Below the pieces are notes generated by a model, which was given only the letters and a program-made list of their open reading frames with translations, did no database searches and had not been told where the DNA came from. A stretch of 42,361 nt of DNA. Origin: Clostridiaceae bacterium. Its GTDB lineage: Bacteria > Bacillota > Clostridia > Saccharofermentanales > DTU023. The stretch is taken from contig JAAYNE010000017.1 in assembly GCA_012521015.1 (NCBI GenBank), positions 1-42,361 on the forward strand, in the 5' to 3' direction. The position numbers and the translations under genes are program-made. Positions 24,621 to 33,085 of this stretch are shown here, in pieces; position 1 is the stretch's first letter; the number at the start of each line of letters is the position of its first letter.

Positions 24621-25592
24621 CTAATCAATTAATTTAACTATATTTGTTAGTTTTCCTATTTGTTCAATTTCAAATTCAATCAAGTCACCGGACTTTAGAT
24701 ACTGAGGCGGATTCATTGCAATACCTACACCTGCCGGGGTTCCGGTTAAAATAATATCTCCTGGAAACAAAGTCAAGCCTCTGGATAAATCAGCAATCAA
24801 AGTTGGAATATCAAAAATAAATTCTTTGGTATTAGAATTTTGTCTGATTTCACCATTGATTTTTGCAGAAATATTTAATCGTAGAGGAAATGTGATCTCA
24901 TCAGGGCTCACTATCCACGGTCCTAACGGTAAAGCATTGTCCAGGCTCTTGCCTCTGAACCATTGTCCCCGTTCATTTTGCAAATCACGTGCCGAAACAT
25001 CATTACCGATTGCATAACCGAAAATATAATCAGCAGCCTGACCCGGTTCAATATCACAACCTGCTTTGCCGATAATCAATGCTAGCTCAACTTCATAGTC
25101 TAATTTCCGTGCGAATTCCTTGCGTACAACAATCGGCTCTTGATCAGCTAATAACTTATTGGTTGCTTTGCTAAAATAAATCGGATGTTGTGGTAATTCG
25201 GACGATGCCTCATTCGTAAACTGCGTAACTTCCAAAGCATGATCTTTGTAATTCTTACCAACACAAAATACATTCCTTATCGGATATTGAATCGGTGCAA
25301 GCAATTTTACTAAATCCAAAGAAATCGCTTTATCCATCAAATCAGGTAAAACAGATTTAATCTGATGATTCAAAGTATTCCCATACTCCTTAATAAAAGA
25401 CAATAAATCTTCTGGAACTTTTCTTGTAGCTTTCGTATCAACAATTAACCCTGATTTTATACTCAAATTTTCTTTTGTCTTTGAATTTATACTTAACTTT
25501 TCCAAAATACCAACCATAGAAAAAATTAAATTGTCTTCATTCATCACACCATAATCTTCTTTATCCTTATATAAGTAAGAAAGGAATTTCAT
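24621..25592 (-). CDS. fumarylacetoacetate hydrolase (FAH) family protein
   Basis: A 323-aa cytoplasmic metalloenzyme. The FAH catalytic domain (about 105-320) shows NVFCVGKNYKDHA, the metal ligands in KLDYEVELALIIG, GNDVSARDLQ, GKSLDNALPLGPWIV and TGTPAGVGIA. The family hydrolyses or decarboxylates diketo acids (fumarylpyruvate, acylpyruvates, oxaloacetate); the substrate cannot be fixed here. The first 100 residues are a variable N-terminal domain. GAGGTGG gives a good ribosome site. It is a single gene. Upstream, TGATAAAAA/TTTTTATCA (25637-25660) forms an AT-only hairpin. Confidence 0.9.
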   Translation of the reverse strand: MKFLSYLYKDKEDYGVMNEDNLIFSMVGILEKLSINSKTKENLSIKSGLIVDTKATRKVPEDLLSFIKEYGNTLNHQIKSVLPDLMDKAISLDLVKLLAPIQYPIRNVFCVGKNYKDHALEVTQFTNEASSELPQHPIYFSKATNKLLADQEPIVVRKEFARKLDYEVELALIIGKAGCDIEPGQAADYIFGYAIGNDVSARDLQNERGQWFRGKSLDNALPLGPWIVSPDEITFPLRLNISAKINGEIRQNSNTKEFIFDIPTLIADLSRGLTLFPGDIILTGTPAGVGIAMNPPQYLKSGDLIEFEIEQIGKLTNIVKLID

Positions 25593-25773
25593 AGTCCACC
25601 TCGAAAATTTACTACATCCGAATCACTTGGCATTCGTGATAAAAATATTTTTTTTTATCATAAATCATAAAAATTATACTTATCCTATTTTATCACCTAT
25701 TAGATACAATAAGACATTCTCTGAAAAACTTTCAAAATGATTTATTATATATTTAATTTACTGTACTTTATAA

Positions 25774-25884
25774 CAAGGATGGTATATTAAATTACCGGCA
25801 AGAGAGAATTTGATAGAGAATGTTGAGCAAGGTGTCGAGAAATTTATAAAGACTATAAACACTTTTATTATATGTAATAATTAA
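25774..25884 (+). pseudogene. coding-like remnant of unknown origin
   Basis: A 36-codon open stretch after a stop, with no start codon, reads QGWYIKLPARENLIENVEQ and continues GVEKFIKTINTF before TAA. The composition is protein-like and its end resembles a true C terminus, but I do not recognise the family. It is the only thing of note in the gap 25593-25937 apart from an AT-only hairpin. Confidence 0.3.
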
Positions 25885-25937
25885 TTTGAGTGTATTAACA
25901 AATGAAAGTCCATTTCATGAGAAATGAGGTAAAAGTA

Positions 25938-26537
25938 ATGGATTGGCAGAAGCTCGAAACATATTTTCATTCATTGGATCGTTCTTTGTTTGTCGGAAAT
26001 GACATAAAAAAGCATGCAAGTATCGACGTACCTTTACCTATAGGCTTCGGGCAAACAATTTCCCAGCCCAGTCTTGTGTTGAAAATGACACAGATTCTGG
26101 AGCCGGAAAATAATAGTAAAGTTTTGGAGATTGGAACCGGTTCAGGTTTTCAGACAGCTATTCTTGCAAAAATGTCAGCGGAAGTTTACACAGTGGAAAG
26201 AATTGACGAATTGGCAAAAAAAGCCAAGAATAGATTAGATACATTAAATTTTTCAAATATCTATTATAAGATCGGAGACGGCAGCACCGGATGGCAAGAA
26301 TATGCTCCCTATGACAGGATTATGGTAACTGCGGCAGCAGGTCTTTTGCCGGATGAATTAGTCAATCAATTGGCAATCGGTGGCAGGATGGTCATTCCAA
26401 TCGGTCCGCCATATTTGCAGGAACTTAAACTTATTACGAAGACAGATAATAGCAAAATAAACATTGAAACAATGGAGTTGGTTAGATTTGTAGAACTTAA
26501 AGGGCGGTACGGTTGGGTAGAGATAGGGAAACTGTAA
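25938..26537 (+). CDS. pcm: protein-L-isoaspartate O-methyltransferase (PCMT) family protein
   Basis: A SAM-dependent methyltransferase of 199 aa. PCMT marks are clear: DVPLPIGFGQTISQPSLV, motif I VLEIGTGSGFQTA for SAM, VYTVERI, and the DRIMVTAA and IPIGPP blocks. True PCMT methylates L-isoaspartyl residues to start their repair; related proteins in Clostridia are often only annotated as methyltransferases, so activity is inferred. The start at 25938 has GAGG 8 nt before it; ATGs at 25902 and 25917 lack ribosome sites. The diguanylate cyclase follows 49 bp later and is probably in the same operon. Confidence 0.88.
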   Translation: MDWQKLETYFHSLDRSLFVGNDIKKHASIDVPLPIGFGQTISQPSLVLKMTQILEPENNSKVLEIGTGSGFQTAILAKMSAEVYTVERIDELAKKAKNRLDTLNFSNIYYKIGDGSTGWQEYAPYDRIMVTAAAGLLPDELVNQLAIGGRMVIPIGPPYLQELKLITKTDNSKINIETMELVRFVELKGRYGWVEIGKL

Positions 26538-26586
26538 ATAACTACTTGAGTTGTTGCTACCTAATAATGGAGGCTGATGGAAGAAG

Positions 26587-27774
26587 ATGGATTGTAAAAA
26601 GCTATTGGAATTTATAGTTAAACTAGATGTAAAAACCATGATGGGAGTTTTAATATTGGGGAATTTAGCATTGGCTTTTTTGACATTAAGATACTACTTA
26701 TATCATGAATCAGATTATGAAAAAAATCTGATACAGAGATTTAGCATTGCCAAGATATTGCAAGCAACCGCCTGGATCTTTTTATTCTTACGTGGAGAGA
26801 TAAGCGATATAGTTTCAGTTTACTTTGGTAATGTCCTGCTCTTTATCAGTTTTTATCTGGATTCATTACTTATTTTGACCATGAATAAGAAAATAAAAAT
26901 GATATGGTTTAGATTGCAAGGCGTTTTGTTAACATTATCTATTATCTTATTTTTGGTTTTTGAGATTTTGCTTGGTACAGGAAGTATTAGAATTGCGATG
27001 GCATCTTTAGGTGTTTTTTGTATTCTTGTAATTCCGAATTTACTAAATATCACAAACAGTCAGAGTAGTAGTTTCGAAAAATTTATTGGATCAATCAACT
27101 TGTTTTTTCTTATATTACTTCTATTGAGAGCTTTCAATTCACTATTTAATGCAGATATCAGTTTGTTTACCAATAGTTTTCTTCAAAGTGCAACATTCCT
27201 CTTGTTACTTTTACTTATGTTGGTAAACGGAATCGGGTTCTTACTCATAATGTACGAACGTTCATATGAATTGTTGAGGGTAAGCTCTAACTTGGATCCC
27301 TTGACTCAAATTCATAATAGAAGATATTTTATGAATAAGGCAGATGCATATTATCAAAGGGCTCTGAGAGGACAGGAATCATTATCTTTTCTCTTTGTTG
27401 ATATAGATTTTTTCAAAAAGGCAAATGACATTTATGGCCATCTGTTTGGCGATGAAGTGTTGAAAATTATTGCGAAGGTAATAGCTGAAAGTGTAAGACC
27501 GGTAGATCTATGTTGCAGATTTGGCGGGGAGGAATTTTTGATTCTCTTACACGCAACAAATAATGAACAAGCTGTATTGGTTGGAAACAGAATACGTGAA
27601 ACAATACAAAATTTGGTGTTTGAAGAAAATCGCGAATTTAAATGTACTGTCAGTGTAGGTATTTATTCCGGCCTACCAGATAGCGAAAAGAACATACAAC
27701 ATTTTATTGATAATGCGGATCAAGCATTATATAGAGCAAAAGAATCAGGAAGAAATTGTGTAATTAGTTTATAG
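26587..27774 (+). CDS. membrane diguanylate cyclase (GGDEF domain)
   Basis: Makes cyclic di-GMP from two GTP. The 395-aa protein has six or seven membrane segments (about 15-225) as a sensor of unknown signal, then a GGDEF domain (about 233-395): DPLTQIHNRRYF, VDIDFFKKANDIYGH, and the active-site motif GGEEF. RPVD stands exactly five residues before GGEEF, a complete inhibitory I-site (RxxD), so product feedback is expected. Purine-rich GGAAGAAG precedes the ATG; a perfect GGAGG lies 13 nt away and sits just ahead of a six-codon micro-ORF that ends inside the start. No c-di-GMP receptor or phosphodiesterase is in the window. Confidence 0.93.
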   Translation: MDCKKLLEFIVKLDVKTMMGVLILGNLALAFLTLRYYLYHESDYEKNLIQRFSIAKILQATAWIFLFLRGEISDIVSVYFGNVLLFISFYLDSLLILTMNKKIKMIWFRLQGVLLTLSIILFLVFEILLGTGSIRIAMASLGVFCILVIPNLLNITNSQSSSFEKFIGSINLFFLILLLLRAFNSLFNADISLFTNSFLQSATFLLLLLLMLVNGIGFLLIMYERSYELLRVSSNLDPLTQIHNRRYFMNKADAYYQRALRGQESLSFLFVDIDFFKKANDIYGHLFGDEVLKIIAKVIAESVRPVDLCCRFGGEEFLILLHATNNEQAVLVGNRIRETIQNLVFEENREFKCTVSVGIYSGLPDSEKNIQHFIDNADQALYRAKESGRNCVISL

Positions 27775-28088
27775 GATCTGGAATCAAGCGGCGACATTAA
27801 ATATATATTAAGTAACATAACACCAGACGCCTTTATCTCTTTTCCTTTTAAAGCAGGGGAACAAATCAAGTTACTATTCTTAGTCATAGGTGCAGTAATA
27901 ATAGCTGGAACGCTGGTTGCAAAAAAGCTCATTTAGAGGAGGTGGACATCAAGTCTGCTATCTCAATGTACATTCTGGCAGTGGGTTTTGTGTCAAAAAG
28001 AGCTGTTCAGAAACAAGATATCATCAAAAAGCTTCTTCTTTCAAACAAGTTTGAAGCTAAGGAAAATGATTATAAAAAAGACTATTAG
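27775..28088 (+). pseudogene. two gene remnants after the diguanylate cyclase
   Basis: Beyond the cyclase stop its frame stays open for 53 codons (27775-27936) and ends in a hydrophobic helix, LLFLVIGAVIIAGTLVAKKL, like the C terminus of a membrane protein, but it has no start. A perfect ribosome site GGAGG (27938-27942) then precedes ATC at 27948, where an ATG would be expected. That frame (27948-28088) gives about 46 residues with MYILAVGFVSKRAVQKQ and ends KKDY. This looks like the junction of a former two-gene operon cut down by deletions. I do not recognise either family. It accounts for the gap 27775-28100. Confidence 0.45.
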
Positions 28089-28100
28089 AATTATTATTTT

Positions 28101-28583
28101 TTACACCTGTTCATAATTATTATCCATTCTTTGAATTCCCGCTAAAAGCTTTGGCATAAAGGTGAACATTAAATCAATTTCATCCGCTGTAAATTCAGAG
28201 AAGAGACAAAGAATTTGTTTAGTATAATAATCATCCGTATCCCTAAAATGTTTTGCCGTTTTAGGAGTCAAGAAAATACCGCAAGCTCTGCGATCGTTTG
28301 CATCCTGTTTAATCGAAACATAGGACTTTTTTTCGAGGGCCTTAGCCAAAGTTTTGATATTTTGCCTGGACGATCCCATAATCTGCCCGTATCTTGTGAA
28401 AGTTTCGCCTTCCGATACGGAAACTAAAATTAAGAGCATTAACTGCTTTAAAGTTAATTCTTCCATACCGGCATTGTAAATTGTCTCAATACGATTGGTT
28501 ATAACAAAGAGAGAAAAAAACAAAACGGACTTCTTCCCATCAGTTGTTTCTCCTTTTTGCTTAACATAGTCCTCTATTTTCAT
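28101..28583 (-). CDS. MarR-family transcription regulator
   Basis: A 160-aa winged-helix regulator. The MarR layout is visible: helix LKQLMLLILVSVSEGETFTRYGQIM, the recognition region SSRQNIKTLAKALEKKSYV, then the wing DANDRRACGIFLTPKT, where DxRR is the family's hallmark. It overlaps the end of the flavodoxin gene by 4 bp (ATGA), so the two are translated together. The perfect 24-bp palindrome ahead of the operon is its likely operator, giving negative autoregulation. The ligand or redox signal is unknown. Confidence 0.9.
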   Translation of the reverse strand: MKIEDYVKQKGETTDGKKSVLFFSLFVITNRIETIYNAGMEELTLKQLMLLILVSVSEGETFTRYGQIMGSSRQNIKTLAKALEKKSYVSIKQDANDRRACGIFLTPKTAKHFRDTDDYYTKQILCLFSEFTADEIDLMFTFMPKLLAGIQRMDNNYEQV

Positions 28584-29128
28584 TTATAAGATTCCTCTCT
28601 TACATACTCTATAAGGGGTTTTATAGAGTTCTTATCAATAAAACTGACTTTCTTACCATAAGTACTGATAAGTTGATCTCCGTCTTTCGGTAAATCTTTT
28701 TCATCCTTTCCTTTCAGATATTTGACTAACATCCACATCATGGTTTTGTGTTTGAAGTTTAACTTGCTGTAATCCAGCACACCACGCAGGAAAAAAACCT
28801 TCATTTTCTCAATGGCGGACCCCATGGCCTTAGCAAGATCACTGTAAAGTTTATCTCGATTTTCTTGATCTTCCATATCCGCTATCCCAACCATGAAAAA
28901 GATATATTTTTTATCAGGATATTCTTCTATTATCGGAATCAGCTTCTTGGCAGCCTTTAGCTGTCCTGCATAGACACCTTCTCCGACAATAATGAGATCA
29001 TAATCACTGATGTCATATTTTGACAGATTATCGATGTGATCCGATTGACAAGATAATTCTTCCTGAATCCAACGGGCATATTGTTCTGTACTGCCGTATT
29101 GCGAACGATAAAGGACTAAAGACTTCAT
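28580..29128 (-). CDS. flavodoxin-like protein (HemG/Flavodoxin_5 type)
   Basis: A 182-aa FMN-binding protein. It starts MKSLVLYRSQYGSTEQYARW, the flavodoxin phosphate-binding loop, and continues YDLIIVGEGVYAGQL and FMVGIADMED. Its length and C-terminal TMMWMLVKYLKGKDEKDLP resemble flavodoxin-fold protoporphyrinogen-oxidase-like proteins rather than small electron-carrier flavodoxins; no haem genes are near, so the electron partner is unknown. The start at 29128 is chosen because GGGAGG precedes it; the ATG at 29140 lies inside the operator palindrome. It heads a two-gene operon with the MarR regulator. Confidence 0.88.
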   Translation of the reverse strand: MKSLVLYRSQYGSTEQYARWIQEELSCQSDHIDNLSKYDISDYDLIIVGEGVYAGQLKAAKKLIPIIEEYPDKKYIFFMVGIADMEDQENRDKLYSDLAKAMGSAIEKMKVFFLRGVLDYSKLNFKHKTMMWMLVKYLKGKDEKDLPKDGDQLISTYGKKVSFIDKNSIKPLIEYVREESYK

Positions 29129-29138
29129 AGCACCTCCC

Positions 29139-29162
29139 ATATAGGTAATATATTACCTATAT
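29139..29162. promoter_or_regulatory. 24-bp perfect palindrome, probable MarR operator
   Basis: ATATAGGTAATA (29139-29150) is followed at once by its exact reverse complement TATTACCTATAT (29151-29162). It lies directly upstream of the flavodoxin ribosome site. Uninterrupted 20-24 bp dyads of this kind at a promoter are typical MarR-family operators, and a marR gene is the second gene of the operon. Confidence 0.75.
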
Positions 29163-29252
29163 GCTAACATAAATAGGGACTTAAAGCAATATGAATAAAC
29201 TAGAGTACTTGCAAAATCCCTGTAAAGTATCACCCTTATTAAACCACAAGCC

Positions 29253-29290
29253 AAAAAAGCAATGATGCAAAAATATATTATTGCATCATT
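29253..29290 (-). terminator. probable terminator
   Basis: AATGATGCAA (29261-29270) pairs with TTGCATCATT (29281-29290) around a 10-nt loop. On the minus strand six T follow closely, and on the plus strand ACTTTTTG. It could end the lpdA transcript 250 bp downstream of its stop. The gap 29163-29539 otherwise shows only AT-rich DNA with small direct repeats. Confidence 0.55.
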
Positions 29291-29539
29291 ACTTTTTGCA
29301 TATTGTAATGTGTTTGAAGTGATGGCCTGAGATTTATTGGTAAAAGCTGCGAATGACAGAATTTAATAAAGAATTCTCCAATGTACTATTAAACTCTAAG
29401 ATACTCCGTTTGAGTATTTCACCGTCAGTAAAATTATTTGTCAGTGTGTAAATTATTTCATTATTCTTGACCTAAAATAGAAATGTTAAATTTTTCTATA
29501 TTTACAAATTCTGCAAACATAAGCATTAATATGTCCGTT

Positions 29540-30901
29540 CTACAATGTAAAAATTGCTTCGCGAATTACTTCACCAACTGTCGGGTGCGGAAAGATAAAT
29601 TCTTTTATTTCATTGATTGTCATTTGTTTTTCGATCATCATGCCTAAAGGAATTGCTAATTCCGATGCATAACTGCCCAACATATGAGCTCCGATCAAAT
29701 AATTACGTTTGTTATCCACCAATAATTTGATCATGCCATTGCCTCTTTCAACTTCTGCAACATAGCGACCGCTATATGCCAGAGGAAGAGTTAAAGTTCT
29801 ATAATCTAATTCTTTGGCTTTGGCACTTTCTTCCGATTCACCAACAAAACACATTTCAGGATTTGTATACAAAACTGATGGCATAGCTTCATAACGCATT
29901 ACATCTTTTTTACCGAGAATTGTATTGATTGCAACTTCCGCTTCACGATATGCCGCATGCGCCAGCATCCATTTGCCGTTAACATCACCGATAGCATATA
30001 CATTCGGTATATTGGTCAACATTTGATCATCAACTTTGATATTGGCACGATCGCATTCAACACCGATATTCTCTAAACCGATGTCTACAGAAACTGCGCG
30101 TCTGCCGATTGAAATTAAGCAATAATCCGCATCGATTTTTTCTTTTTTGCCTTCGTATTCGTATTCAACATATTTATCACCAAAACCGGTAACCGTGGAA
30201 TTCAATTTAAATTCCAAGCCTTTGGCTTCAAAATTCTTTTGCAACAATTTTCCCAATTCGGCATCGACTGTACCGGCAATATGATCAAGCATTTCAATTA
30301 CGGTTACTTTGGTACCTGCTATTTGGAAATAACTTGCCATCTCTAAACCGATAACACCGCCACCAACAATCACCATTTTTTCCGGAATAACTTCAAGGTC
30401 TAAAATTTCACGGCTGGTTAAAACAAAACCTTTTTCTAAACCTTCTTGCAAACCGTCAATCGGTGGTTTTACAACTTCGGAACCGGAAGCGATAATCAGA
30501 TTTTTTCCCTGATATTCTTTGCCGTCGGCTTCGACTGTTATCACACCGTTTTGGCGACTTTTAATGGTAGCTTTTGCTGCAACAACTTCAACCTTATTGC
30601 GTTTCATGGTCATTGCCACGCCGCTGACCAGCTTTTTGACAACTTTATTTTTGCGTTTGATAACTTTCGCCTGGTCGATTTTTGCATTTTCTGAAGTAAC
30701 ACCGTATGCTGATCCGTCAGTTGCATGTTCATATATTTTCGCTGAATTCAAAAGTGTTTTGGATGGAACACAACCCTCATTTAAACAAACCCCGCCGAGA
30801 TTTCTTTTCTCGAACAGACAGACTTTCAAACCATTTTCACCGGCTCTTTGGGCTGCTAAATAGCCACCGGGACCGCCGCCAATTACTAAAACATCGTGCA
30901 T
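29540..30901 (-). CDS. lpdA: dihydrolipoyl dehydrogenase
   Basis: Reoxidises dihydrolipoyl groups of 2-oxo acid dehydrogenase or glycine-cleavage complexes with FAD and NAD+. In 453 aa: FAD loop GGGPGG (8-13), redox disulfide CLNEGC (Cys39, Cys44), NAD loop GGGVIGLE (about 177-184), FAD site YAIGDVNG, and the catalytic pair His439 (PHPTVGE) and Glu444 at the C terminus. No lipoyl domain is fused. No partner complex genes lie next to it; lplA at 22320 supplies the lipoylation step. The ribosome site is AGAGG about 10 nt before the ATG. Confidence 0.95.
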   Translation of the reverse strand: MHDVLVIGGGPGGYLAAQRAGENGLKVCLFEKRNLGGVCLNEGCVPSKTLLNSAKIYEHATDGSAYGVTSENAKIDQAKVIKRKNKVVKKLVSGVAMTMKRNKVEVVAAKATIKSRQNGVITVEADGKEYQGKNLIIASGSEVVKPPIDGLQEGLEKGFVLTSREILDLEVIPEKMVIVGGGVIGLEMASYFQIAGTKVTVIEMLDHIAGTVDAELGKLLQKNFEAKGLEFKLNSTVTGFGDKYVEYEYEGKKEKIDADYCLISIGRRAVSVDIGLENIGVECDRANIKVDDQMLTNIPNVYAIGDVNGKWMLAHAAYREAEVAINTILGKKDVMRYEAMPSVLYTNPEMCFVGESEESAKAKELDYRTLTLPLAYSGRYVAEVERGNGMIKLLVDNKRNYLIGAHMLGSYASELAIPLGMMIEKQMTINEIKEFIFPHPTVGEVIREAIFTL

Positions 30902-31076
30902 ATTTTATTGGCCTCTGTTTTCCTTTTTAAAATTCCACGGATAATTTAAGCATTATTGATAACCTTTCTCTCACTACAATAAATCTGGACTTATTCCAAA
31001 TAAGAAAAGCTATCATAAAAACAAAAAAATATAAATATATACTTAATTAAAAATCTATAAATTTACAATCTGTCAA

Positions 31077-31236
31077 TCACTCTTGTTTAGATTTTATCCT
31101 GTCTTTTTCGGATATTATTTTGATTACTTTACAAGGTTACATCTGCAACAGATAAATTTGCAGGAATGTCTTTTATTACAACACTTCCTACTCCAATAAT
31201 TCCAATACGAACTTTTTTTTCATCTCTTCCCAACAT
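31077..31236 (-). pseudogene. remnant of a sugar O-acetyltransferase (Maa/LacA type)
   Basis: From ATG 31236 the frame gives KKVRIGIIGVGSVVIKDIPA and stops at 31131. One frame over, the text continues PCKVIKIISEKDRIKSKQE and ends in TGA at 31077. GxGSVVxKDIPA followed by GNPCKVIK is the C-terminal signature of hexapeptide-repeat maltose/galactoside acetyltransferases, here broken by a frameshift where GNP should be. The rest of the gene is gone. The gap 30902-31315 holds nothing else I can support. Confidence 0.65.
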
Positions 31237-31315
31237 TTACTTTTGCACTGTAAACTTAAAAATTAAGAATAGATCCGAAAATCACTCCTGTGGTTAGTTT
31301 TAAAATAATATTTAT

Positions 31316-32491
31316 TTACTTTACTTCCCAGAGTTTCCAATTTTTGTCCATTGGATCTGTAATGACACAAGTTGTAGTCATTTTATAAGGCTTTCCTGAG
31401 CTTGCTGAAATATCAAATGCCTGCATTGCTTCAACAACATGGAGTGAAAGATCTGAACTAAGCCGGGATTTTCTATTATTTAACAATGCTACAGCCATAT
31501 CCGACACACCAAGACCTCTCATATTGACATTGTGTGTAGGCTCGAAAGGAAACATTAAGTCAATTTCATTCAAACAAGATTCCGTATTTTCAATCATGGT
31601 AATGACCTTTGCCGGATGTGGTTCTTGCACTCTATCAACAATATCTTTTAGTTTTTCACCATCAAAAAATTGTACAGGACCTGAAAAATAATTCGGATCA
31701 GGAGCCGTAATGCTACCTTTCGTTCCATAAAATTCTAAGAGAGGCAAAGATGAATTCCAAATGTCAAAACTCATCGTTACTGTACCTGTTGCTCCATTAC
31801 ATAACTTAATAATAGCTGTATAGTGTGTGGATACTTCAGTTTGTTGCATTTTTCCCAAAATGTTCCGCATTGGACGTCCTGAGGTAGCAAAACATGATAT
31901 TTCTTCAATCGGTCCTAATAAGTAAATCAAAGCAGTCAAATAATATGGTCCCATATCCCAAACCGGCCCACCACCTTTTTGATAATAAAATCCCGGATTA
32001 GGATGCCATAACTCATGACCTGAAGAAGTCATGTTTGCAGTAAATCCTGTGGGTTTACCGATTTTTCCACTATCAATAAGTGATCTTACTGTTTGTATTC
32101 CGGATCCTAAAAAAGTATCAGGTGCACTAACGCACATAAGATTTCTTTTGTTCGCTTCTTCAACCAATTCTTTTGCTTCATCAGTTTCTAAAGCGAGCGG
32201 TTTCTCACAATACACATGTTTATTCGAATTGAGAATTTGTTTGTTTATTGAATAATGTGCCATAGGAATTGTTAAATTTAATACAATACTAATATCGGGA
32301 TCTGCAAGAAGTTCTTCTGTACTACATGCTTTTACAAAATCATATTTTTCTGTAACCTCTTTCGCTTTTTCCGGAAAATAATCCGACACCGCAACTAATC
32401 TGAGATTTTTATAATTTTGCACAATATTTTCTATGTACACATGACTGATTGTGCCACAGCCTATCACACCTACGTTAATGAAACTATTCAT
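31316..32491 (-). CDS. Gfo/Idh/MocA-family dehydrogenase (copy 1)
   Basis: An NAD(P)-dependent sugar or polyol dehydrogenase of 391 aa. The Rossmann start VGVIGCGTISHVYIENI, the EKPLA motif with its catalytic Lys region, and the C-terminal sheet domain are clear. It is a paralogue of the gene at 40939: both have APDTFLG, GHE.WHP and DMGPYY.TAL blocks. The substrate is unknown. GGAGGAAG is a strong ribosome site. The promoter at 32685-32713 and an operator-like motif are shared with the dead copy near 39.3-39.9 kb. Confidence 0.92.
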   Translation of the reverse strand: MNSFINVGVIGCGTISHVYIENIVQNYKNLRLVAVSDYFPEKAKEVTEKYDFVKACSTEELLADPDISIVLNLTIPMAHYSINKQILNSNKHVYCEKPLALETDEAKELVEEANKRNLMCVSAPDTFLGSGIQTVRSLIDSGKIGKPTGFTANMTSSGHELWHPNPGFYYQKGGGPVWDMGPYYLTALIYLLGPIEEISCFATSGRPMRNILGKMQQTEVSTHYTAIIKLCNGATGTVTMSFDIWNSSLPLLEFYGTKGSITAPDPNYFSGPVQFFDGEKLKDIVDRVQEPHPAKVITMIENTESCLNEIDLMFPFEPTHNVNMRGLGVSDMAVALLNNRKSRLSSDLSLHVVEAMQAFDISASSGKPYKMTTTCVITDPMDKNWKLWEVK

Positions 32492-32663
32492 GATCTTCCT
32501 CCAAAATTCTATAGTTGTTGAATTGATATTAGGTTATCTGATATATTTTACTTTGTTCGTAATTTGCTAAAATATTTTGGCGAGTTAATACTTTTTCATT
32601 AAAAATCTAAAAATCGCTTCTATTGTTTCTGTATGATTTATGAATAACTAATAAGAACTGATA

Positions 32664-32674
32664 CACTGTACCTG
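32664..32674 (-). promoter_or_regulatory. operator-like motif of Gfo/Idh copy 1
   Basis: CAGGTACAGTG (minus strand), just downstream of the -10 box, is identical in the control region of the dead copy (39805-39815), where the flanks have otherwise diverged. Conservation suggests a regulator site. Confidence 0.45.
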
Positions 32675-32684
32675 ATAATACAAT

Positions 32685-32713
32685 AATATATCATTTTGTG
32701 TATTTCTTTTCAA
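32685..32713 (-). promoter_or_regulatory. promoter of Gfo/Idh copy 1
   Basis: On the minus strand TTGAAA (32708-32713) and TATATT (32685-32690) are 17 bp apart. The same hexamers with the same spacing stand at 39829-39857 before the dead copy, so the element is conserved. It would give a 5' UTR of about 185 nt. Confidence 0.65.
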
Positions 32714-32724
32714 ACAAGGTTTTC

Positions 32725-32925
32725 CTATCCCCTGAAATTCAGCTTAAAAAATATAACATTTAGTATAAAAAGACTTTCTAAATAGTTTTTCAACCATCTA
32801 ATCTCCGAGGCTACAATACTATCATGATCGATAATTCCGGCAGTACATAAACCGGATTTCGCCTAAACATAGACCATAGTAGTTGGAGAATACATCGAGA
32901 ATGAATACGTCGTGTGAACTTTGTG
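32725..32925 (-). pseudogene. remnant of a PHP-domain phosphoesterase gene
   Basis: One frame reads HKVHTTYSFSMYSPTTMVYV, a stop, then AKSGLCTAGIIDHDSIVASE and on to a stop at 32725. HTTYS, SP..MV..AK.GL and GI.DHDS match the first metal-binding segments of PHP-domain proteins. An in-frame stop, no start and the missing remainder of the gene show it is dead. The gap 32492-33085 also contains the copy 1 promoter and operator; the rest is AT-rich. Confidence 0.6.
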
Positions 32926-33085
32926 CTATGATTTAATTAAATTTAAGTCTCTAATATAGGTAAAATAAGAGCTATATTTAAACAACATAGGGAAAGAAAT
33001 AAGAACTATCTTCAACTTTGCCAATAATTTGTCTATCAACAAAAATTAAATATAAATCCTATCTTTGTTTTACTGCGGAGGATCT

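Noticed and set aside
31132..31236. Fragment KKVRIGIIGVGSV taken as the start of another Gfo/Idh gene
   Set aside because: The following KDIPA and, one frame over, PCKVIK are the end of a hexapeptide acetyltransferase, so this is a C-terminal remnant.
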